A DNA stretch of 53,568 nucleotides from Candidatus Altimarinota bacterium. Its GTDB lineage: Bacteria; Patescibacteriota; Gracilibacteria; BD1-5; UBA6164. Under the pieces are notes generated by a model. It was not told where the DNA came from and ran no database searches. It saw only the letters and a program-made list of their open reading frames with translations. Shown here piece after piece: positions 30,509 to 39,802 of the stretch; the first letter of the stretch is position 1; every line of letters starts with the position of its first letter. The position numbers and the translations under genes were made by a program. The stretch lies in the NCBI GenBank assembly GCA_028688895.1, contig JAQTXG010000008.1, positions 1 to 53,568 of the forward strand, read 5' to 3'.

Positions 30509-31066
30509 TTATTTACATGCAAAAGTAGCCATAAACTCTTCGTATTTAGATGTATCTTTTACTGTTGTAGGTAATGCCAAAGTCAAGAAGTATGCTTTGT
30601 TTTGATCACAGATATGTGCTGTTTGTAAAAACTTTAGTTTTGGAGTGTCTAGGTTGTATTTTGCTTCAAATGTGTACAAAACACTTTTTTCTTCATCTAA
30701 GTATGTAAACTCTTTTGAGTCTAGCTCAGTATAATCTAGGTAATCAGTTTGTGCTCATATATTGTTTAGCATAGAAAATTCACTAGATGTCACATAAGTT
30801 TGCAAATCATCAGACAAAATAAGCAAATTGTTAGCAAATCAATTTACGACACTATCAGAGCTTACAGCTAGTTCTATTTCTCAGTCTTTTGCTTTTGGTA
30901 ATATGTTTTCTTTGTCGCTTATCACATACCAACTACTAGGTACTTCTATTGATATATTAGCTGTTTCTTGCTTTGTTAGTCATGATGTAACTACAGGATC
31001 ATCTGATCAACCACATGAATTTAAAAAAATACTTACAAATATTAGAACTAAAATCTTTTTTATCAT
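30509..31066 (-). CDS. Lipoprotein, unknown function
   Basis: 185 residues. MIKKILVLIFVSIFLNSCGG has a lipobox LNSC. The mature part opens with SDDPVVTSGLTKQETANISI, then VPSSWYVISDKENILPKAKD and later AQTDYLDYTELDSKEFTYLD, resembling compact beta proteins that start with a ...PSSW... strand, in the manner of PsbP-like lipoproteins. C-terminus YEEFMATFACK. Function unknown. It is transcribed alone. Confidence 0.78.
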
Positions 31067-31112
31067 ATATCTTTACTTAAATATTAAATCATGAAAATCT
31101 GGAAATGTAAAA

Positions 31113-31475
31113 TTATTTTATTAAATCAAATACTCATTGTAAACCTCAGCTAAATACTAGTGGAAACAATAGTACAATAAAACTAATAAACATCAATATA
31201 AATATTATTATGTATAGATATTTTTGAGGATTTTCAACGAAAACCATTTTTACTAAGAAATATACATAAATCACTATAGATAATACAAGAAGTATATAAA
31301 TAGTTCAGAGAGTGTTTGAAAATATATCAGAATAATAATTTGCTCAAACAAAATAAAAATTTAGAAAAAACAAAAATGCAGTAACTATAAATGCAAATTT
31401 TGCTGCTTTGTATCTCTCTAGTGTTAATGTCTTTGGGTCAGAAAAACTTTGTTTTAACATTTCTTTGAAACTCAT
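31113..31475 (-). CDS. Small membrane protein
   Basis: 120 residues, cytosolic N-terminal part (MSFKEMLKQSFSDPKTLTLE) followed by three membrane helices (about 27-47, 58-80 and 90-112) and a short end GGLQGVFDLIK. No family is recognised; the glycine codons in SGG and GVF are UGA. It is divergent from gatC. Confidence 0.72.
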
Positions 31476-31539
31476 ACTTGATTTTTTAAAATTTAAAAAT
31501 ATATTTAGTGTCAGTTAATTTATATAATAATATTAATAA

Positions 31540-31827
31540 ATGAGTTTAACACAAGAACAAATTGAAAAATTATCAAAAAATCTGAGTAAAATAAATGTAG
31601 ATAGCAAAAAAATAGGTGAAAATATCAATGAAATACTAGAATATATAGACCTATTAAATGAAATAGATACTACTTGAGTAATTTCGACTGTTTCTGTAAT
31701 CGAAACTGAGAATATTTTGAGAGATGATAGCGAAACAAAAAAAATCATTTCTAGAAAAGAATTACTAGAATGTTCTAAACAAAAAATCATAGCAGATCAA
31801 ATAGCTATATCAAATATAATGAAATAA
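31540..31827 (+). CDS. gatC: Asp/Glu-tRNA amidotransferase subunit C
   Basis: 95 residues. GatC stabilises the GatCAB amidotransferase that makes Gln-tRNA(Gln) or Asn-tRNA(Asn). LTQEQIEKLSKNLSKINVDS, then NINEILEYIDLLNEIDTTGV, STVSVIETENILRDD and SRKELLECSKQK give the small helical N-terminal region and the extended C-terminal tail of the family. GatA and GatB are not next to it. It is followed after 9 bases by recF, an unusual pairing. Confidence 0.85.
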
Positions 31828-31836
31828 TTCATAAAA

Positions 31837-32874
31837 ATGATAACAGAACTTAGATTAGTAAATTTCAGAAATTTTGAACAATTAAAATTGAATTCTTTGG
31901 AAAAAGAAAATTTTATAGTTTGAGAAAATGGTAGATGAAAAACTAATATATTGGAAAGTATCAGTTTACTTTCAAATAATTCTATCACATGACTTAGTTT
32001 TGACGAACTAGTCAAAAAGTGAGAGGATTATTTTTTTGTGGAATATTTATCAGATAATTGAAACAAAGTTTCTTTTTCATATACAAAAGAAAAAAAGAAA
32101 AAACAGTATATGTTAAACAACAAAAAAATAACAAAAAAGAAGTTTAATCAAGTCACAAATAAGTGTGTAATATTTTCCCCTATTATAATGAATATGATGT
32201 ATTTATCACCTAGTCTGAGGAGAGATTTTTTGGATGATTTACTCAAGAGTTCTTTTGAAAAATATGAAAAAATAATGATTGATTACAAAAAAATAATCAA
32301 ACATAGAAACAAAACTCTAAAAAGCATAGCTGACTGAAAATGTAGCAAGGATGAAATAAATTTTTGGAATGAAAAATTTGTAGAAGTAGCAGTATTGATG
32401 TATAAATATAGGTTCAAAATAGTCAATTTTTTGAAATCATCCATAGAAAATACTAAAGAATTTTTTTCAGGAAAAATAGAAAATATAGAATTTGTATACA
32501 AAACAAAGGTATCTGAGGAAAATGCATGACAAGATATAAAGGATTATTTAATCAAAAATATGGATAGAGATATCATTTTGTGAAGGACAGCAATTTGACC
32601 TCATGTGGATGATTTTGATATATTGGTAGACTGAAATCAATTATCGCATTTTGCATCTAGATGAGAGACAAAAAGTATGATACTTTGGTTGAAACTTTTG
32701 GAATGAATATTTATAGAAAAAATGACAGAAAAAAGACCTATACTTTTGATAGATGATTTACTCAGTGAACTAGATGATAGTCACAAAAATATGCTTTTAA
32801 AAAAGATAGAATATTATCAAACTTTTATCTCTTCAATCAGCCTTACAGAAGATAAAAACATAATTATGATATAA
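31837..32874 (+). CDS. recF: DNA replication/repair protein RecF
   Basis: 345 residues. RecF loads RecA at single-strand gaps. Walker A IVGENGRGKTN at about 27-37 (two of its glycines are UGA codons), signature SRGETKSMILWLKL, and Walker B ILLIDDLLSELD near residue 310. The N-terminal LRLVNFRNFEQLKL is the typical opening of the family. Usual length 350-370. The start ATG is 9 bases after gatC. Confidence 0.95.
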
Positions 32875-32970
32875 AACTACTATTCTGTAAAGCGAATTAT
32901 AAAAAATAGTTTCTACTTTTTTAAAATATAAGTAAAATAAAAATTGTATTTTAATATGTATTTATTTAAT

Positions 32971-34371
32971 ATGAAATTTACTAAAAAATTAATCCTTTCA
33001 TTTATAGCTTCTAGTATATGTTCTTTTTCATGAGTTTTTGCTGCATGAATTGATCATTTTGAAGTTAAATTTACTCCAGACACAGCAAAAGTATGAGAAT
33101 CTTTGGACTTAGAAATAGAGGCTGTAGATAAAAATAATGAAGTAGTTACTGATTATAACTGAACTATACTTATCTTTTCAGAAAGCGATCCTGAAGCTGA
33201 ACTTCCTAGTCAGCTCGAAGAAAATACTTATACATTCAAAGCTGCTGATCAGTGAAAAATCAAATTTGAAAATTCTGTAATTTTTAAGTCACCTGGTACT
33301 CAAGATATACATATATATGATTTAAATGACGATACAGTTTTGTGAGTAGCAGAAGCTGATATATCTGAAGATACAACTGTTAAAAGTCTAGATATATCAA
33401 TTATCTCTCCTGAGGATGGATTAACTATTGGTGAAAACAGCATAAATGTATCTGGATTGACTCAGAAAAATTACAAAGTAAAGATTATTGTTAATGGAAA
33501 AGATGAATTTTCTACTGCTAGTAACAATGACTGAATATATGAAAAAACTATAGATAAACTACAAGATTGAGAAAATAAAATCAAAGCGCAAGTACTAGAT
33601 GCAAATGACAAAGTAATTTGAGAATCAAAAGAGGTAAAAATCAAAATATCACTTGGAGCATTAAGCATAAAAAGTGTAAAAGTAAATCCTGAGAGTGTGG
33701 ATCCTGAAAGTAGTTATGAGATTGAAATGCTTGCTAATCCAGACTTGGTTGAAGCTAGTATTATAATAAATGATACAATTGCAAAATTGACTCAAACTAA
33801 GGCTTGAGTTTATACTACAAAAATATTATCACCTAAAGAACCTGGAATATATAAGATAGACGCAAAAATAAAAGACGAACTAGGGCATGAAAAAACAGAA
33901 TTGTGAGCTGCAAGTTTAACTGTAAATGAGTTGAAACTAAATGCTGCAACTGAAGCAATAGAAACAAATACTTGAGTAGTAGAAACTAATACTGGAAAAG
34001 TATGTGACCCAAACAAAGAATATCCTATAACTTGATTGAAACTAGTAGAATTAAAAACAAAATCAATTTTGACTTGGGATAAAATAGACTGAGTAGAAAG
34101 CTACAATGTATATAAGAAACTTGAAAATGGTGATTTAGAATTGATTCAAAATGTATCTGATGCAAAATTTGAAGTAGAAATAACTTGAGAAGAAATAAAA
34201 TACGATTATTTTTCTATAAAAGCTGTTGCTCAAAATAATTGTTGACAAGTGTATGAATGAAATTTATCAGATGCTACAAAGGTAAAAACTGGTCCAGAAT
34301 TAATTATATTGTTATTACTTTCTCTATTCATTTGATGATTTGTATATAAATCAATCAGAAATAATGCATAA
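32971..34371 (+). CDS. Surface protein with Ig-like domains and C-terminal anchor
   Basis: 466 residues. Signal peptide (about 1-27, ending SGVFAA), several beta-sandwich domains of about 90-110 residues (IDHFEVKFTPDTAKVGESLD, LDISIISPEDGLTIGENSIN as in bacterial Ig-like domains, LSIKSVKVNPESVDPESSYE), then a fibronectin type III-like domain (ILTWDKIDGVESYNVYKKLE), and a C-terminal membrane helix (LIILLLLSLFIGGFVYKSIR) with basic end. It is probably exposed at the cell surface, perhaps for attachment (inference). About twenty glycines are UGA. Confidence 0.82.
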
Positions 34372-34375
34372 TATA

Positions 34376-34411
34376 AAAAAAGATAAATCATTAAGATTTA
34401 TCTTTTTTTAT
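34376..34411. terminator. Bidirectional terminator
   Basis: AAAAAAAGATAAATC pairs with GATTTATCTTTTTTT around ATTAA. It separates the surface-protein gene from the convergent AbiEi-like gene, whose stop codon (34408) lies in its right arm. Confidence 0.8.
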
Positions 34412-35199
34412 ATTCCCCTGACTCATTCACCTATGAATAATCCACCATTTTTTTTGATAATATCTAGAAATACTTCATACAATTTTGTATCTATAGGTTT
34501 TGCTATTTCTTTCAGTCTATTAAATGACATAATAAACTTGTATTTTCATATATCATAAAATATATCATTATTCATCACTTTTGAGTATTTTTTAATCGTT
34601 TTTGATAGTAACTCAACAGGCACTCAAAGCTCCGTGTCATTTACTAGTGCTGCTTCTACTAAAGCCAATTCTAGTCATGAAATCTTGAATTCTAGAGAAT
34701 CAATTGTTTTTATGACTGTATAAGCTGAAAACTTGGAAAACAGATTTATCTTTTTTCAAGCATTATCATTTCATGAAATAGTCTTGAAAATGATTTCTAG
34801 ATTTCATATCATGATTTTTTTACTTATAGTTCTATTTACTATAAAAATCTTTTCTGGTATTTCAAAGTTTTTCATATGAAATTCTAATGATTTTCTACCA
34901 GATATATAATAAGATGCTCATACATAATGTGTGATGTATTTCTTTAACAATTTTAGATAATACTTATCTATCAAATCTATTTTGTTTAGTTTTTTATCAT
35001 CTATATCTGGTACTATATATACTCATGCTTTTAGATTTATTATCACTCATAATGCTTTCAATTTGTATATGTATTTATCTAATTTATCGGCATATATTTC
35101 CTTTTTTTCTGGATCTATGATCTCAAAAATATCATCTTTGAATATTACTTTTCAACACTTTGTTCACAATCTTTGAACAATTTTGTTAAAATCAATCAT
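34408..35199 (-). CDS. AbiEi-like antitoxin/regulator, orphan
   Basis: 263 residues. The N-terminal winged helix leads to LKALGVIINLKAGVYIVPDI, then YLKLLKKYITHYVGASYYIS, GRKSLEFHMKNFEIPEKIFI. A beta-hairpin KAGVYIVP followed by a YYIS/SLEFH helix is characteristic of AbiEi, the DNA-binding antitoxin of type IV toxin-antitoxin systems. The nucleotidyltransferase toxin AbiEii is not found beside it, so it may be a stand-alone regulator. ATG at 35199. Assignment is by motif recall only. Confidence 0.75.
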
Positions 35200-35386
35200 A
35201 TGTATTAATTGTTTTTAAATAGCTATTATTTCACTATAATTATTATATAGTTTTTACTATAAAAATCAAATCTTTTTTACTATAAAAATAAAATAGTTTT
35301 CTATACTTATTTTTCAAAATATCCTTGTATGCGTTAATACAAAACAAAATAGTTTTTAACAATTTGTATGTCAAGGAAAAAGCAAT

Positions 35387-35412
35387 AAAAAAATCCCAAA
35401 TGGGATTTTTTT
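35387..35412. terminator. Hairpin terminator
   Basis: AAAAAAATCCCA pairs with TGGGATTTTTTT. It overlaps the end of the M23 gene and stops transcription in both directions. The stretch 35200-35386 holds nothing else that I recognise. Confidence 0.8.
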
Positions 35413-37417
35413 AATCAACTATTCTAAAATTGTAATCATCTGGTACATATGTTCATTTCAAATGACTTAAACATTTTATTATGTTGTTATGCCAATTGAA
35501 ATCACTAGATGCATATATTGGTTTTTTCAAATTTTTGTTTCAATATCTACTCAATTGACTTACTTCATCGTATTGTGATAAGTATTTGTTATTAAATGTT
35601 CTTATCATAGCATATATTCAACTTCTAGCATTTGGAAACTCTCTTGTTGCTCAAGAATCTGTATTTCAGACATTTCATATATTATAAGCAGTTTTTAGAT
35701 GTTTTCATAATCATGTTTCAGCTAATCATACACACATTACAAACGAAGGATCTATATTTGAGTCTAGGGATTCATCTATCCACATTTGCCAATTATTAAA
35801 TGCTCATACTGCATATTTACTAATCAAGTATTGTTGTCTCTCTATTTCATCTTTTCATTCCAACTTAAATGTTGAACTATTTTTACTTTGATCTTTGAAT
35901 TCATATCATCTTCTCAATTTGAAATCATTGTAATATTTAAATTTGTATTTTTCGGGTATTTCTGCAAATCTTATATATGATAAATCTACTACCGTAAATG
36001 GGTCTATATATTCTTTATCTTTGAATACTTCAAAATGTAAATGTGGTCAAGTACTCAAATATCCAGCACCATTTGTACCATATGCACCTCATGTTTCAGC
36101 AAATACTTGTCATTTTTGTACAAATTCAAATTCTTCTACAAATACATTACTTACATGTCAATATACTGTTATATATCAGTTCGGATGTTTCAAAACTACA
36201 TATGCGTAATCAGCACTTACAGGTTTTTCTACATATATCACATATCAATCAGCTGGTGCTTTTATAGATGTTCATTGATTTGTTTTTATATCTATTGCAT
36301 CATGTTCTGAACCAAAATCTCTAGTGTATTCTGCATCATGAAATGTAGTACTTATTCATTTTATTGGATTTACTGGCCACTCAAAGTAATTGTAATCTAC
36401 TGTTTTTGCTTCACCCAATTTGGATTCTGAGTAAATCATCTTGTTTATATCTAAACATTTTCAAGTCAAGTTTCTAGATTCTGACGTATTTTTAGATATA
36501 TCTACAAATTCACAATTGTATTTTTTCAAAATACCATCTCTGATAGAATTGAATTTTACTTTTTCTTGAAATGATTTTATTTCTAGTTTTTTTTCTATTT
36601 TTAATTTATCAGCTACAAATTTTTCATAAAGTGCTTGTTGTCATTTGGATGCTTCCAATATCCTAGCTTTGAAATCTCTTTTATCATCTAGTGTCTTTTT
36701 TTCTATTATTGACATCTTTCTAAGCTCTTTTAGATTTGTTTCTTTGTTTTCTAGTTCTACTTTTTTCAAATACAATTCTGATATGTATTTTCTATGTTTA
36801 TCTATCAAGTCTTTTCATGTGATTTGAACTATAGAATTGTAGTACAAATCATTTATTACATCTCATATATTTTCTTCGTTCAACAATATACTTTTCAAGT
36901 TATCTACTTGCCTATCTGAATAAACTGTATTTCATTTTTTGTAAATATAAGACATATATTCCAATAATAATTCCATATTTTCTGAAATCTTCTTTTTTAG
37001 TATTTCTACTGTTTTTGTATTGATATCTATTTCAGATTTGGTTTCTATTATGCTTTCGTTTATTCTTTTTACTCTTATTAGTGCTACACTTATATCAGAA
37101 TCCAATTGATCAATAGATTCTTGAAGAGATGATATTTTTTTAATTACTTCTTCATTTTTGGCTTGTATTTCTTCCCTATCATTTTTAGCTTTATCTCATA
37201 TATTGTTATAAATATTCATTTTTCATGATATATTGAAGATATCTGAAAACTCAGACGATATATCTCACAAGTTTGATTCAAATATTAAATCATATTGTCT
37301 TTGTTTAAAATCATCCAAAATAGCCCCTTTTTCATCACTCGAAAGGGCATAGGTTAAAGAATATGGCAATAATATAGCAAATGCTAAAAATGCTAATTTA
37401 TATGTTTTTTTAAACAA
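35411..37417 (-). CDS. M23 peptidase with a C-terminal lysozyme-like domain
   Basis: 668 residues. Signal peptide, two long coiled-coil regions (about 70-310: IQAKNEEVIKKISSLQESID, ISELYLKKVELENKETNLKE), an M23 metallopeptidase domain (GSEHDAIDIK, GYVIYVEKPVSADYAYVVLK, GPHLHFEVF with the zinc HxH) that cuts peptidoglycan cross-links, then a C-terminal domain DPSFVMCVGLAETGLGKHLK, like the glycan-cutting glucosaminidase/transglycosylase fold with its Glu. This resembles EnvC/NlpD-type division or sheath hydrolases joined to a second wall enzyme. No ATG fits; the start is probably TTG at 37417. Confidence 0.88.
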
Positions 37418-37515
37418 AATTTTATTTTTAATAATAAATAATATTTTTTTCTCACGAAGGAGTTTTTATACCATACTATATTTTAATACATTTTTAGGAA
37501 TAAATCAAATGATTT

Positions 37516-38799
37516 TTATTTTCTAAAATCTATCACAAAATCTCTGATATGTTCTAGTATGTATTCAAATTTGGCATCATCTTGTTCAAGTAGAGTCATT
37601 CTAAATCATTCAAATGTAGAATTGAAACCACTTAGTGGAACAGTACAAATTCAAGTCTGAGCTAAAAGATAATAACAAAATATTTTATCAAATCTAGAAA
37701 TTCACTCCAAAAATCATCAAATATATTCTTTTATCTCTTTTTCTTTTATATCTGGAACATGATTTTTATTTATATATTCCATATTGAAAGTAATAGATAA
37801 ATAAAATGCTCATTTTGGTTTTACTAGTGTGATTTCTGGTATAGCTCAAAGTATTTTTTCTGCTGTATCAGCTCTAGATTTGTATTTTGATATTCTTTCT
37901 TTTAGAGATGATTTATAATTTTCACTTTCATATATCTGTGGTAAAACATATTGTGGAAGTGTTGTTGAACATACTTCTAGCATTTTAGATGAAAGAATAG
38001 ATTTTATGTATTGTTTAAAATTTTCATCTGAATCTTCATTGTATACTTCAATCCATCCACATCTAGAACCTGGCCAAGGTAGATCTTTTGAGATTCATTT
38101 CATAGAAATACCAGGTATTTCGTCTATAATATCACTTAAAAGCACTCTATCATCTTCAGAATACGTCAGTTTTTCATATATCTCATCAAATACCAAAAAT
38201 AAATTGTATCTCCTAGCTATATCTACTATATCTAGCAAAACTTGTTTAGAAAAAACTGCTCAAGTAGGATTATCAGGATTTACTACCAATATTCAAACTA
38301 TATTTGGATTGTATTTTACTTTGTTTTCTAGCTCTTCTAGGTCTGGATTCCAGTTGTTTTTTGGATCTAGAGAATATGTAATATGGCTAGTTCCAGCATG
38401 TGCTGCTTCGGCTGAACTATGTGTAGAATATGCCGGATTTGGTCAAATCACTCTAGAATCAAAAGCCAAACTTCTATATATTTTGTTTATAGCGTCTCAT
38501 AATCAATTGAAAAATAAAATATTTTCTTTTGTGATTTTTGGATTTTTTGAGGCTATGTATTCTCTAGTTTTTTCTAGTCATCTAGTAGGGCAATAACCGT
38601 ATACTTCATCTAGTTTAATTGCTTGTCATACTATTTGTTTTATCCAATCTGGAACTGCTTCTCATTTGGCTACTGGATCTCAAATATTTTCCCAGTATAT
38701 ATTTCTTCAAAAACTTTGTATTTTTTGAGCTACAGCAACTATTTCTCTGATTTCGTATGACAATTCATTGTGTCATCTATGTAATAAATTTTTTCTCAT
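37516..38799 (-). CDS. Class I/II PLP-dependent aminotransferase
   Basis: 427 residues. KGEAVPDWIKQIVGQAIK, YCPTRGLEKTREYIASKN, GLGDAINKIYRSLAFDSR, VNPDNPTGAVFSKQVLL (NPDNPTG motif), FDEIYEKLTYS (Asp and Tyr that bind PLP) and ISMKGISKDLPWPGSRCGWI, with the PLP lysine in SKDLPWPG and the conserved Arg in SRCGW. This order fits alanine-forming transaminases of the AlaA/AlaC kind. The gene ends in FRMTLLEQDDAKFEYIL. The real substrate is not clear. UGA codes for several glycines, including the G before SRCGW. Confidence 0.92.
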
Positions 38800-38814
38800 A
38801 TAAAAGTTAAATAA

Positions 38815-39189
38815 TTATTTTTCTAGGTTTTGTATAAATAATTCCAAAAATATAAATAAAATAAATAGTAAAAATCATGTAAGTATAGGAGTGGCTCAAA
38901 GTATATTAAAAAATATCATTCACACAAAAAACAACGATACAAAAAATCACTGCCTAAAACTAGTAAGTACATGATATACATAAACTCTTCATCTATAGTA
39001 TATTTTTTTTATAAAATATAGTAGTAAAGTCAAAAATGTAGATACTCATAATACAAAAGTAAATGAAATAGATGAGATTGCTACTACTTTGTATTCGTAG
39101 GGATCTAGATAATTGAGTATCAAAAAAAATGTAATAAGTGAAATTACAAAAATGATAAATATAAGTAATAATAGAAATCTTTTTTTCAT
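38815..39189 (-). CDS. Four-helix membrane protein, conserved-looking
   Basis: 124 residues with four hydrophobic segments (about 4-27, 36-60, 76-96 and 100-117) and the loop KKIYYRGRVYVYHVLTSFRQ between the second and third. Similar small proteins with RxxxYxVLTSxRQG occur in CPR genomes, but no function is known. It ends 15 bases before the aminotransferase start, so both probably share a transcript. Confidence 0.75.
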
Positions 39190-39265
39190 AAAAAATGGCT
39201 GTATTTTATATAATTAATTCTCTGTAAAATATAATGATTTTTTCTGAAATATAAAGTTTTTTCAT

Positions 39266-39296
39266 AAAAAAAGCAAAAAGTGACTTTTTGCTTTTT
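39266..39296. terminator. Bidirectional hairpin, left of hicBA
   Basis: AAAAAAAGCAAAAAG pairs with CTTTTTGCTTTTT around TGA. Its core is identical to the hairpin at 39772. It overlaps the hicA stop codon (39295). Confidence 0.8.
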
Positions 39297-39501
39297 ACAT
39301 TTCTTTAAATAGTTCTTTTGAAATTCATAACAACTTTAAAATACTTTTTTCAACTCATATACTTATGTCCTTATTTCAATGCTTTGGAACAACTATTCTA
39401 ATTTTATCTTTTACAAAGATTACATGAGATCATTTTTGTCTAGCTACAATGAATCAATTTTTTTTTAATTTAGCTTCTATATCTATAAAACTATATGGCA
39501 T
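39295..39501 (-). CDS. hicA: HicA toxin
   Basis: 68 residues of the HicA mRNA-interferase family: a double-stranded RNA binding-like fold with the catalytic histidine in ARQKGSHVIFVKDKIRIVVP followed by KHGNKDISIGVEKSILKLLG. The GSH motif glycine and five others are UGA. It overlaps the end of hicB by 11 bases; the order hicB-hicA is the less common one. It would cleave mRNA unless bound by HicB. Confidence 0.9.
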
Positions 39502-39712
39502 AATCTTTTGGTAAAAGAGATAAAATTTCTGATTTTATTTTTCTCTCTTTCTCTAATTCTTCCAAATGTAAATCCATCATCATATCTATAACATTATACA
39601 ATTCTATCTTTGCTTTTTCTGGAGTATAGTCAAATGCATATAAATCATCTCTTCATATAACTCTAGCTATATATCAGTCACCATCTTTTTCTACAATTAT
39701 TTGAGTTTTCAT
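39491..39712 (-). CDS. hicB: HicB antitoxin
   Basis: 73 residues: MKTQIIVEKDGDGYIARVIG, then RDDLYAFDYTPEKAKIELYN, VIDMMMDLHLEELEKERKIK. The first part is the partial RNase-H-like HicB fold (beta-strands with GDGYIA and a helix), which sequesters HicA; no C-terminal DNA-binding domain is present. It lies just before hicA. The pair sits between two copies of the same hairpin terminator (39266 and 39772). Confidence 0.85.
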
Positions 39713-39771
39713 AAAATAGTTTGTTAATTTATAATTTTTTTTATTATAACTAGTATGGCTATTTTTGCAAT

Positions 39772-39802
39772 AAAAAAGCAAAAAGTGACTTTTTGCTTTT
39801 TT
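39772..39802. terminator. Bidirectional hairpin, right of hicBA
   Basis: AAAAAAGCAAAAAG pairs with CTTTTTGCTTTTTT around TGA. Same sequence as the hairpin at 39266. It overlaps the stop codon of the RND exporter gene (39801). Confidence 0.85.
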
